A DNA stretch of 64,000 nt from Platerodrilus igneus. Its lineage: Eukaryota > Arthropoda > Insecta > Coleoptera > Lycidae. The notes below the pieces were generated by a model. It worked only from the letters and a program-made list of their open reading frames with translations. It made no database searches and was not told the origin of the DNA. The position numbers were made by a program, and so were the translations under genes. Shown in pieces: positions 23,052 to 34,149 of this stretch (positions are counted from its first letter, which is position 1; every line of letters begins with the position of its first letter). Location: assembly GCA_036346225.1 (NCBI GenBank), contig JARFIW010001740.1, positions 248,001 through 312,000 of the forward strand, in the 5' to 3' direction.

Positions 23052-23614
23052 TGTTCGGTCTTTTTTATTATTTTATTAAATTTAATTTGAAGACGACTCG
23101 CTCCTGTATCCTATTAATGTAGACATTGGAAATATGCATCCTGAATACCTCACCCCTTTTATCACGAAGGTCACGCGTGATCAGTTTCGAACAAGTAGAA
23201 ACTTGTTTTGACCTGCTTGCACCCCAATATAGAGTGTAATAACGGAGTCGTAGTTAATCGTTTGAAAGGCGAAGACGTTATTAACGCAACATACAATTCG
23301 GTATGTTTTAGAAGCTCGTTTCATGGTTCGTATGTAACACATTAATTATCGTGTAGTGTTCGGAATAAAGGGTTGTAAATGTAATTACACAAGTGCTATT
23401 TATGGCCATAATAGTGCGAACTTTGTAAGTGAGAATAAACTGGTCGTTTAATGGATATTTCGTCTCGGCTTGCAGAGGAAGCATTACAACATCATAACCA
23501 TACAGTCCATTAATTCGTCGATTATTAATCATTGGACCAGCAAACTCCGTCCTTCGATAATATCTCCAGGTATGTACATGCTATATTCTAGCTACAACCT
23601 CATAGGTATGTCCA
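23052..23614 (+). repeat. 5' LTR of BEL copy 2
   Basis: It begins TGTTCGGTC, ends TATGTCCA, and is preceded by CAGTG. Its end is set by the 3' LTR border and the duplicate CAGTG at 29728. Confidence 0.93.
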
Positions 23615-23615
23615 T

Positions 23616-23633
23616 TGGTCGCTTCGTCGCCGT
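23616..23633 (+). promoter_or_regulatory. Primer-binding site (diverged tRNA-Tyr type)
   Basis: TGGTCGCTTCGTCGCCGT follows the LTR after one base. The better-preserved version in copy 1 (809-826) fits tRNA-Tyr. Confidence 0.6.
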
Positions 23634-23898
23634 ATATCGTTAACGGTGTAGTTAATGAACTTTGTACCCTCAGGGTATAGTGCAGCTGGCGTTGGTGTCG
23701 GTTGTATTCGTAATCACGTGATTGGTGCGTGAATAATTCGTTGTTTGGTGCAGGTTGTAAATACTTGTGTTTATTGGCGTCAATAAAATCTTGTTATTCC
23801 TTACCTACAAACTTGGAGTCGCCTTCAAATATTAATATAATTGAAATTTCGTCGTTTTAATAACTTAGATAATTTATGCTTGTTATTTAATATTCAAA

Positions 23899-26800
23899 AT
23901 GAGTAATAAATTGGAAACGATTATTTTAGAAGCTAAAACAGCGTGGAGTAGATTAAATAGTATTCTTGATAATATGAGAGAAATTGGTAGAGCGGAAAAT
24001 AACTGTTGTGTGATAGACGTTTGGCTGGATTCTGCGAAAGAAGTCGAATCAGATTTTAAACTTTTGTGTCAGACGGTCGTTGTGGAAGAGTCCGTGGAAT
24101 TAGAGGAATATCGTGCTTTGAGGATAGAGATAGGTAATCTAGTTACGGAAATTAAAATTTTCGCTGCTAAATTTAAAGTGGAATTCGTGAAAGATGTTAA
24201 ACCGGTCATTGGTATGTCAGCTACAGGACCGCATGATGTTGTTCCGTTAGTGGTAACCTCCCCCTGCCTTTGTTAAAAATAATTCGCTTTTCCGGTAAGA
24301 TTGTCGATTGGGAGAGTTTTCGATCAGTTTTTGAAAAATTGGTTCATGAGAATGATAGATTGTTGCCAATTCAGAAATTCATGTATTTGTTAGATAACAT
24401 TGATTCAGTACACAGGCTTTGATTAAACATATTCCAATTGGGAATGATTCGTATCAAAAGGCGTATGACATTTTAGTAAATCGTTTTCAATCCAAAAGGT
24501 TATTAGCATCCACTTATTGGAACTCGCTTGAGAGATGTTCGAAAATTAATACGGTAAATTCGCATAAACAATTAAGAAGTTTGATTAATTGCATCGATGA
24601 AAATTTGTTTGCATTGGAAAAATTAGAAATCGACTTGTGGGATTTTGCACTTTTTAATTTGTTATCCAAAAAATTAGACAGTGAAACTCTAAAAAGGTTT
24701 GAGTTGGAGAATGTGGTAGATGTTCCTACATTTAAGGATTTAAGGGCATTCGTGAAAGGCAATGTAAGGTGTTGGAAGTTAGTGAGATTGTTTCATTAGA
24801 TACTTCTTGAAAACTCGGAAAGCATAAAATTCGGTGCTTCAGATAATAGAAAATTCGCTAGCGCATCGTCGGCGCCTAGAAATTCGTTTGTCGCTACTTC
24901 TACTGATAGAAAGTGCATTTTGTGTCAAGCTTCGCATCCATTGTATAAATGCAAGCAATTGTTGGATAAATCCCCTCAAGAACGCTATGAGGTGGTAAAA
25001 AGGCACAAGTTGTGTATTCGTTGCTTAGGTGATGCACATTCGGTGAAAGATTGTCGTTGCCAGTGGAATTGTAGAGAATGTGCCAAAAATCATAATACCT
25101 TATTACATTTTGGAAATCGTCGGGCACCAGTTTCTCCGCAGAGAACCACATCAATTAATAGTTCGTCATCTTCAACTGAAGAAAGTTCGGTGGTTAACCA
25201 ACCGGTTATTCAACAACAAACCACTACTAATTCGTTATTATCAACGTCGTTAGACCATACCACCACGTTGTTAGCTACAGCGGTGGTTTCGTACAAGATT
25301 ATTCGGTCAATTACATTCTGTTCGAACTTTAATCGATAATGGAAGTATGGAAAGCTTTATTACAGAAAATGTCGGCAGAAGTTAGGGTTAAGAAAAGCTA
25401 AGACTGAAGTCGTTGTTCAGGGATTAGGTTTGAAGTCATCTTCAGTGTCTGGCAAGGCATTGTGTTTTGTTAGTCCACTTGGTTTATCGTCACCTCTATA
25501 TAAGACTGAATGTTTTATCTTGCCTACGATTTGTGATCGATTGCCGTCTACTAAACTACCAATAAATAATTGGCCACATATTCAAGATTTACAGTTGGCT
25601 GATGCAAAATTTGATGTTCGCAGCCAATCGAAATGCTTTTGGGAGCAGACGTATTTGCTCAAATAATATTAAATGAATCACGTTGGGGCAATGCATTTGA
25701 ACCCGTTGCCATTCATACTACTTTGGGGTGGGTACTAACAGGTAAAGTGGTATCTCCTACTCGCTTACTTCATTCTGTGCAGTGGTAGAACCACTTGATG
25801 TGGACATTCGTAAATTTTGGGAATTGGAGAATATTCCTTCCACAGTGCATCGTTCGCCTGAGGAAGAGAAAAGTGAACAAGATTTTTGTGAAAATTATTC
25901 GAGGATGAAACTGGAAGATTTGTGGTTTCATTGCCATTGAAAAATTCGGAACCTTTGTTTTGTAATTCTAGAGAAATTGCAGTTCGTAGATTTTTGAGTT
26001 TGGAACGTCGTTTATTAAAGGATTTGGATTTGTATTCGAGCTACAAAGAATTTATGAGAGACTATCTTGACAGTGGTCATATGACTAAGGTTAAGGTCCC
26101 TTCAGTAGATTCTCTAAAATGTAGTAATTTGTATTATATACCGCATCATGCAGTACATAAAGTAGACAGTACTACCACTAAATTGAGAGTAGTATTCGAC
26201 GCCTCGTGCAAGGATGCTGCAGGTAATTCTTTGAATGATAATTTGTTAGTTGGTCCTGCTTTGCAAAAGGATATAATTGTATTATTGTTGAATTTTCGTG
26301 TACATCGTGTAGTCATATCTGCAGATATAAAGCAGATGTATAGACAAATTCTCGTTAAAGAAAGTCAGCGTGACTATCAACGCATTGTTTGGAGAGATAC
26401 GCCCTCGGAATCGATTTGTGACTTTCAGTTAAATACTGTCACATATGGGTTGGCATCATCGCCATTTTTAGCATTACGTACCATCCAAGAACTAGCAAAG
26501 CTACAAGCATCTAATTTCCCTCTTGCTGCAAAGGCCATGGTCGAAGATACGTATGTAGATGATGTAGTAACAGGTTGTGATTCGATTGCAACAGCAAAAC
26601 AACTTGTCATTGAATTGAATGCCCTTTGTAAATCTGGAGGATTCGAACTGCGCAAGTGGTGCAGTAATTCGGTAGAAGTTCTCCAAGCTTCTCAAATTTA
26701 GGTCAAATGGAAACATTGTCATTTCAAGATAATGTAAACAGTTCTTTAAAAATTTTAGGTCTTCAGTGGCGACCTTCGTCAGATGTTTTTGCATACACTA

Positions 26801-28918
26801 TTCATGTGCAACAAAGACAATGTACTAAACGTAATATTTTGTCAGAAATAGCTAGAATTTTGATCCGCTTGGTCTTTTAGCGCCAGTTGTGTTCTTCGCT
26901 ACACGGTTTATCCAAGAATTATGGTTATTGGGGTTAGATTGGGATCAAGAACCTCATACTAAGTTCGTTCAAAATGGAGAAAGTTTATATCAGATTTACA
27001 GGAAGCTTGAATATAGAAATTCCTCGTAGATTCGTTGGAGATAACTTACAAAAATAGAGTTACATGGTTTTGTGATGCCTCTGAGGCAGGATATGCTGCG
27101 GTAATTTATTTTCGTTGTGTGGATATGGATCATAACATTGTCGTTTCTTTGGTATGTGCTAAGTCAAAGGTAGCACCACTCAGCAAGATAACATTGCCAA
27201 GATTGGAACTCTGTGCTGCAGTATTATTATCGGAATTAATTCATTTTGTCATGGTGACATTTAAAGATATTTTGGAGTTCGCAGATATTTTTGCTTGGTC
27301 GGATTCAAAGGTGGTATTAGCGTGGATTCAATCAACGCCGAATAAATGGAAAACCTTTGTTGCAAATCGGATAGCTCGTATCCAGTCATCGTAGCTCCTT
27401 CAAAATGGTATCATGTGGAATCAGTACAATCCGCAGATTGTGCTTCTCGTGGTTTATTCGCCGAGCTGGTCAACCATCCCTTATGGTGGGCGGGTCCTCC
27501 TTGGTTATTGGTTGCAAAAGGAATTGGCCTTCCAGTAAGGTATTAGAAATCGAGGATCGTTGCCTCACGGAAGAGAGAGTTACGAAAACATTTTGGTAAT
27601 TTCTCAGGAAAATTTCTTTGATTGTTTGTTGTACAAATTCTCAACATTACAGAGACTATTAAGAGTACTTTCGTTTTGTAGACGTTTTGCATGTAACTTG
27701 AGAGTTGCTCGTTCAGAACGATTGGTGGGAAACATTTTAAGTCAGGAATTGCAATCTTCATTGCATATTCTGGTGAAAAATGTACAGTCGGAAGTATTTC
27801 AAAAAGAACTGGACAATTGTATTCATAAAAAACCTATATCGAAGCAGTTTCGCCCTTTGAGCCCATTTATTGATGATCGGGGTTTGCTTAGGGTGGGCGG
27901 CAGATTGAAAAATTCGCAGTTAGGTTTTGATGCAAAATATCCGTTACTTTTACCAAAGTCGCATAAATTGACGAACTTATTATTATGGATTGTCATGTCA
28001 AATATTTACATTCGGTGTGCGCACTACATTATTTTTGCTTGCTCAAAATTTTTGGATTATTTCAGCAAAGGGAGCAGTAAAAGCTTGCTTGAAAACTTGT
28101 GTTCGTTGTTTTAGGACTAATCCTCCCTTATTATCGCCTTCGATGGGAAATTTACCCTCTCCCCGAGTCACTCCAGGAAAGGCTTTTCTCAATTCCGGAG
28201 TTGATTATGGTGGACCTTTTAATATTACATTCAATAGGACTAGAGGCCCACGGATTACTAAAGCTTATATTTGTTTGTTTGTGTGTTTAAGCACAAAAGC
28301 CATTCATTTAGAATTGGCATCGAGTTTATCTTCGGAAGCATTTATCGCAGCTTTGCGGCGATTCATCGCTCGACGAGGTCATTGTTTAAAAATATATTCG
28401 GATTGTGGAACTAATTTTGTGGGTGCCTCTAGAGCCTTGAAAGAAATGATGAAAATTTCAGTGGAGTCGGAAAGTATCGAATTCGTTTTTAATCCGCCTG
28501 GTTCTCCTCACTTTGGAGGTCTCTGGGAATCTGGGATTAAATCTGTGAAAGGTCACTTATATCGTGTAGTAGGTGATCAGATTTTAACGTATGAGGAATT
28601 GTGCACAGTATTGGCGCAGATTGAAGCGGTGCTGAACTCACGCCCATTATGTGCGTTGAGTACAGACCCTAATGACCTTTCGTATTTAACACCAGGTCAT
28701 TTTTTAACTCTCGGTCCAGTCTCGGCTCTACCGGATCCAGACTTATTGAATACCAAAGTGTCTCGGTTAGATCGGTGGCAACTGCTACAACAAATACACC
28801 AAACCTTTTGGAAAAGATGGAGTGTAGAGTATTTGCACACTCTACAACAAAAAAATAAATGGTTTATTAATCAATCGAATCAGGTGAATATCGGTTCGTT
28901 AGTGCTTCTTAGGAAATG
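23899..28918 (+). pseudogene. BEL/Pao gag-pol, several frameshifts
   Basis: The reading frame is open only in pieces. Gag starts with ATG at 23899. A DUF1759-type gag domain follows (24419-24799, 'YDILVNRFQSKRLLASTYW'), then zinc-knuckle Cys/His motifs (about 24910-25110). A protease-like region lies near 25380-25700. Reverse transcriptase (25922-26701) has 'LRVVFDASCKD' and catalytic 'TYVDDVVTG'. An RNase H/A17-like region (27035-27394) has 'FCDASEAGYAAVIY'. The integrase zinc finger and core (27560-28918) have 'VDYGGPF', 'IYSDCGTNFVG' and 'SPHFGGLWES', which hold the D-D-E residues. At least six frame breaks or stops separate them, many of single bases. The order and motifs are typical of Pao. 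Confidence 0.9.
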
Positions 28919-29166
28919 AACACTCCTCCGTTAAAATGGCGTTTAGGACGCATCGTTGAAGTGCTTCCGGTAATGATGGAGTTATTCGGGTTGCTACTGT
29001 AAAAACTAGCCAAGGGTTAATCAAACGACCACTGGTTAAGTTATGCTTACTGCCTGTACAGTAATATAGTTTTTGTTGTTGTATATACTACGTATAAACC
29101 TATTGTATTATCGTTTATCTTTAGCTTAAAAATAAGTTAGTTTCTAATTATTTTTGGTGAGCGGTA

Positions 29167-29727
29167 TGTTCGGTCTTTTTATTATTTTATTAAATTTAAT
29201 TTGAAGACGACTCGCTCCTGTATCCTATTAATGTAGACATTGAAATATGCATCCTGAATACCTCACCCTTTTATCACGAAGGTCACGCGTGATCAGTTTC
29301 GAACAAGTAGAAACTTGTTTTGACCTGCTTGCACCCCAATATAGAGTGTAATAACGGAGTCGTAGTTAATCGTTTGAAACGTGAAGAGCGTTATTAACGC
29401 AACATACAATTCGGTATGTTTTCGAAGCTCGTTTCATGGTTCGTATGTAACACATTAATTATCGTGTAGTGTTCGGAATAAAGGGTTGTAAATGTAATTA
29501 CACAAGTGCTATTTATGGCCATAATAGTGCGAACTTTGTAAGTGAGAATAAACTGGTCGTTTAATGGATATTTCGTCTCGGCTTGCAGAGGAAGCATTAC
29601 AACATCATAACCATACAGTCCATTAATTCGTCGATTATTAATCATTGGACCAGCAAACTCCGTCCTTCGATAATATCTCCAGGTATGTACATGCTATATT
29701 CTAGCTACAACCTCATAGGTATGTCCA
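29167..29727 (+). repeat. 3' LTR of BEL copy 2
   Basis: It is nearly identical to 23052-23614 and ends TATGTCCA, followed by the CAGTG target copy. The few differences are mostly single-base indels. Confidence 0.93.
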
Positions 29728-29732
29728 CAGTG

Positions 29733-30473
29733 TTTTCAAAAGGTATTCTAGAGGTCAAATCGTTACGTTAAACGTTTTTTAAACATAAGGTTTCTTTAAA
29801 AAGGGAGTTTAAATATTAGTTAAACAAGTGACTGATTAAAACGCTTTAAAAGACACTAAAAACTTAGGTAAACAAGAGTTCTATATTTAGGAAAACAATT
29901 TTGTTATTAAATAGGCATTTTTTTAAAATGTAACATACAAGACAGTGCATTTAAGTTTTAAAAAAACGGGCTTTTAAGGTTAAGAAAACAACAAAAGTTA
30001 TATTTTAATAGATAATTTTGTAATAACTATATTTAAAGGTATCTAATCAAGGTAAATACTTACATGAATAAAGCAAGGTTAGTATACATCCTTGTAAAAA
30101 TTTGAAGTTTTATATAGACACTACACACATTTTTTCAAATAACTTGCACATATTTTAGGCAACTGTAGTTATGATCTTTATTTTAAAATTTCAATAAGGT
30201 AAATAAATTAACATTTTTTTTGATTAAAAGGTACAAATTACAATAACAAGGTGACCGTTTTCATTACAAACGCTAATCTGTCAATTGCTGAAAATTTTCT
30301 GGGGAATTTTTACAAGGTGCCAACTGAAATAAAACTTCACAGATATCTTACTGAACATAGATAATGAAATTTATGGATATTAATTAGATGAAAAAGCTTG
30401 TTTAATTATTAATTAATACATTCCATAGGCATACAGAGATCATACCACCTAAAAAACGCGCTGGGCAGCCAAT
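29733..30473 (-). other. Gypsy copy 1 5' leader
   Basis: This untranslated leader of the gypsy element lies between the BEL insertion and the 5' LTR. It matches 43700-44150 in gypsy copy 2 in several blocks (for example around 'GCTTTAAAAGACACTAAAAAC'). No coding sequence is seen. Confidence 0.75.
30457..30471 (-). promoter_or_regulatory. Gypsy primer-binding site
   Basis: The minus strand reads TGGCTGCCCAGCGCG just after the LTR end. It resembles the tRNA-Lys site TGGCGCCCAACGTG found at 34917 and, altered, at 45738, with one inserted base and substitutions. Confidence 0.6.
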
Positions 30474-31190
30474 TCTTATAATTAAAAACGGTAGTTAAAA
30501 TTAAAAGTTCGATAATTACAACACCGTTAGCGTGGTGTAAGAGACACTATCACAGTTGGCAGCACCAATTGTAAAACGGATTTAGGCACGGTCAACTACT
30601 GATGATGTCATCAATAGTACGCAATGCTACGTAAATTTCCGTAATTCAAACACAAGGAATAAGGCATGCAAATTAAGTAAAGAATTACTTACATCAGATA
30701 TCCTGCCTTGAATTAGAGATGACACGTTGACGTTACCAAATGCGTCAGCTCCGGCTAGCTAAGATAATCATGAGTCCTCAATCCTCAGGCGTGAAGCTCG
30801 GTAGTCCCAGGTGGCGGCAAATTCTTACCTATGTAGGGTTTGGACAGGAAAAGGTATGGAGGTAGACAACAAACAATAATTAGGAAGGGATCTACATAGA
30901 TAACCCTACGATACGTTACCAGAGACAATCACGTGCACTTAACTTCACGATACGCGGTAAAAAGCCACGTTATCGCGAGAGAAGCGGAGAACTCTCCCAC
31001 CCCATTGTCTAGTATTCCTCTAACCCTCTAGGGATACACTCACTGCGCAAGCTCACTACTATGACGTACGGAAGTACCGCCTAGTCCATTTAAAAATTCC
31101 CGCGTCTCGCGTATTTGAAAATATGGCGGGAAACTTCCGTACAACAACTTAACCTAAATACAATGTTAAAGTGACCCTTGGCACGTAACA
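30474..31190 (-). repeat. 5' LTR of gypsy copy 1
   Basis: This 717-bp partner of 12734-13449 is followed by the AGGT target copy at 31191-31194. Confidence 0.92.
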
Positions 31191-31950
31191 AGGTAAGCAG
31201 GTAGTGAAAGTGAAGTTGAAAGACGGACACCTAATCCGCCTCTGTTTATTGGAAGAGATGCTTGCGACCATTCGAAATGGTTCAGTTTGATATTTATTAC
31301 TTCCTCCAAAATGCATCGTAATAGTTCGTCAAATATCTCAAGAGATTGCATACAAGTCCAAGTTGGGCTACATCTGAGGATGTACATCAATTTAGGAAGA
31401 GCAAAACAATTCTTAATCAGACAAAATGAGATATGATTTGGAATAGAAGATGACTTTAAACGAGAGCGAATGGAGGACATCAATTCGATTTTTTTATTGA
31501 TACTTTCTGGAATCGCTTCAGTACAGAGTGGTGCGCCAAGTAGGTTCCAATTACTTTTATTTGGTATCTGAATACCTCCTGGTGCGATCATGTTTAAGTG
31601 TGAAATGGTTTTGTTAAAATTGGATGGAAGTGAACATAACAGTTCACATTTATTAAAATTGAGTTCCAAACCAAACGACTTAGCGATTGAAATTATCTTT
31701 TCGAAATTTTGGATTACGGAATGAATCTCACCACCAATACATCCGTCATCTAAATACCAAATATTAAACTCTGTGTTTAATGAGTTAACAAGGTTGTTTA
31801 TTGCGAGACAGAAGATTGCTGGGCCTAAAGGATCGCCTTGTTGTATACCTCTTTCGGAATTAATTATGTTATCACCAAAAAAAAAGAAATGAAGGATTTG
31901 CATAACATTGTTGAGGAAAAGGCAATAGATGAAGAATGTGGTTGTAAATA

Positions 31951-33263
31951 CAGTATTGCCCGAAATAAACAGTACTGAAACTAAGTTGGCGGTGTTTTTA
32001 TGCGTGCGCTGTCACACTCAAGTTAGCTAGTATAGACCTGTCAAGTAAACCTCAAACAAGTAATTAGTAGGGCCTAATTGTTAAAAATGGTGTTAAGTAC
32101 AGAGGAGAAAGTGTTTCTGGTAGAGCATTATTTTCGTTCATACGGAATCGGCCGACGTAATGGTGCAAGTTTGCTATACGTGTCTGATCAATTCACACAA
32201 AGGTTTAATAAACGTTCTCCAAGTAATGCTGTAATTTTGAAGGTTATTGAAAAGTTTAGAAATACAGGTAGTGTATTGTGCCAACGAAAAGGAAACTCGG
32301 TGCGTCCCAGGACAGTTAACAACAACAATAACCATGAGCGTGTTTTGAGCAAATCTTAGAAAATCCGAAAGTCAGCCAGGCAAGGACAGCGTTACAACTT
32401 GATTTAAAAGAACTTCCTTTCAAAGAATCCTGAAGGAGCTGGGTACATTTTCGTATGTGATTCAGGTACATCAACAACTACATCCTCGGGATTATCGCAG
32501 TAGAGTGGAATATTGCGCCAGAATTCTCGCGTTACAGTATGAAAATTCTGAATTTTTGAAAAATGTTTGGTTTTCAGACGAAGCACATTTTCACTTGTCA
32601 GGCTATGTGAATCGTCGCACAAATCGATTTCTGGGCTTTGCCAGACCCGATGAGGTTCAAGAGGTTCCTTTACATAGTGAAAAAGTGAGTGTCTGGTGTG
32701 CTGTTTCCGGACACGGAATCATTGGTCCGTACTTTATCGAAGAGAATGGTAGGCAAGTCACACTTAATCAACAGAGGTACAGACAAATTTTAACACGATT
32801 TATCCCTGATCTACGTCAATTCTGTCGTGCACGTAACTTGGCATTTCGAAACCAATTTTTTCAGCAGGACGGGGCAACTTGCCATACTGCTGCCGCAATT
32901 CGTCAATTTCTTCAAGAACATTTTCCAAGCAAATTCATATCACGATTTACTGACTTCCCTTATCCTTCACATTCTCCAGACCTCACACCTCCAGACGCAT
33001 ACATTTGGGGCATGGCTAAAAATGCCGTTTTCAAACGGGCACCACAAACCATCGATGAATTAAAGGATGCCGTTAGAGTCTTCTTCGCAGCCCTGAGACA
33101 ACCCTTATTCAATAACATGACCAGAAACTTAGAACATCGTTATGAAGTCTGTCTCGAACGAGGAGGTGCACATTTAGAACATATAATAAAGTGTCAATAA
33201 TATGTATTTTTTAAATATACAAAACAATTACAATTTCAGTACTGTTTATTTCGGGCAATACTG
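31951..33263 (+). mobile_element. DD41D mariner-like transposon (short TIR), copy A
   Basis: It is 1313 bp with perfect 30-bp inverted repeats starting CAGTATTGCCCG and a TA duplication at 31949-31950 and 33264-33265. It lies inside the reverse-transcriptase element. It is about 98-99% identical by eye to copy B at 44363-45673. Confidence 0.96.
32078..33200 (+). pseudogene. DD41D transposase with DUF4817-like N-terminus, copy A, frameshifted
   Basis: The N-terminal helix-turn-helix segment starts at 32078 ('STEEKVFLVEHYFRSYGIGRRNGA', 'FRNTGSVL'). The DDE_3-type core (32457-33200) has 'VWFSDEAHFHLSGYVNRR' (first Asp), 'FQQDGATCHTAA' (second Asp) and 'SPDLTPPDAYIWG' (third Asp). I count 41 residues from second to third Asp. 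All catalytic residues are kept. One base is lost in a T run near 32345, and one A is missing near 32405-32410 ('TTTAAAAGAAC'). The second lesion is shared with copy B, so it predates the two insertions. Confidence 0.9.
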
Positions 33264-33690
33264 TATTATGTAATAAAATATCTCGGTTAAGTGAGTTGAA
33301 AGCATTTTTAAAATCAAGCTTAAGAAGAATGTTATTGGGATTATTAATTAAATATATACGTGCAGCGTGTGCTACAATTTCACAACCGCCTGAAGTCCCA
33401 AATCCAAACTGTTTGGGCCTGAAAAGATTTCCTAATTTCTCCTTTATATTCCAGCAAGATAATTTAGCTGCAAGTCTTCGATAAAAAGTACCTACGGCTA
33501 TTGGTCTAATGCTGCCGTCCTTTTTTTTAAGTGCGCATAAAGAGGCGCCATATAAAATAGGACAAATTTCGGAAGATATCTTGCCCGAGAGCAATAGGTT
33601 ACATAAATCAGTTAAAGATGATAAAAGCTTTTGTCCAAATATACCAGTTACATAAGATCCTACATGCATATACAATATACAAATATCCTT

Positions 33691-34145
33691 GAATTTTTAT
33701 GCATGACAATAGAACTTTTAAGTGAATAAATTTTATTAGCGCTATAAATGCAATTGTCCTTTAGCATTAGAAAATTTATAGTGCGGATATAAATGCATGT
33801 AATGTTTGTACACTAAAAATGAAATTCGTGCAGTGGCTTCACTTTGAACTTTGATGTGTGTTGCTGTTAAGAAACATGGCTCAAAAAGAAACCTATGTTA
33901 AAACATATTAACATTCAACTTTACACAAAATGAAACTATTCTCTCATATTACAATATGTTGGCAGTTTGCATTTTATTGGGCATTTTTATTACATTTGCA
34001 CTTATTATTTAAAGAACCGGTAGTTTCACATTTGCAGATCGTTCTTTCAACAGTAGTCTAGGATCTTTTACAGTAAACATCACTTACTGCATGTCAGTTA
34101 TAACGAGAATAGTACCGTTTTACCATTGGAATCTTTTCATTCAAC
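33691..34145. other. Intron sequence, nothing recognised
   Basis: AT-rich sequence between the truncated 5' end of the reverse-transcriptase element and the AAGT target copy of the LTR/tRNA insertion. No coding or RNA signature was found. Confidence 0.5.
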
Positions 34146-34149
34146 AAGT

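Larger units (their letters stand above)
23052..29727 (+). mobile_element. BEL/Pao LTR retrotransposon, copy 2 (complete, coding region broken)
   Basis: This 6676-bp element has LTRs at 23052-23614 and 29167-29727 and a 5-bp target-site duplication CAGTG at 23047-23051 and 29728-29732. The primer-binding site is at 23616-23633, and gag-pol spans about 23899-28918 in the order gag, zinc knuckles, protease, RT, RNase H, integrase. It sits in the gypsy 5' leader on the opposite strand. The LTRs differ at only a few sites, so insertion is recent. Confidence 0.95.
12734..31190 (-). mobile_element. Ty3/gypsy LTR retrotransposon, copy 1 (carries nested mariner and BEL)
   Basis: It has LTRs at 12734-13449 and 30474-31190 (about 98% identical by eye) and a 4-bp target-site duplication AGGT at 12730-12733 and 31191-31194. 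A primer-binding site at 30457-30471, gag and pol are on the minus strand. Between pol and the 3' LTR is about 2.7 kb of non-coding sequence (mariner excluded); I found no env. It inserted into the reverse-transcriptase element and later received a DD41D mariner (14750-16885) and a BEL element (23052-29727). Without these guests it is about 9.6 kb. Confidence 0.93.
31191..33690 (-). pseudogene. Reverse-transcriptase element, N-terminal half (split by a mariner)
   Basis: The minus strand encodes RT blocks in order: 'GASLCALKKKDGSIRPIAVG' and 'LLKLDFKNAFNSLNRDILL' (33675-33265), then after the transposon at 31951-33263 'GIQQGDPLGPAIF', catalytic 'IWYLDDGCIGG' and 'LELNFNKCELL' (31903-31195). 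The Y-L-D-D-G box is unlike gypsy, BEL or Jockey. The halves flanking the transposon keep the same frame except for one extra T in a T9 run near 31880. The C-terminus continues at 12733. The 5' side ends near 33690, apparently truncated. It is the host of several later insertions and the 5' partner of the USP-TAF1-PDI retrocopy. Confidence 0.85.
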
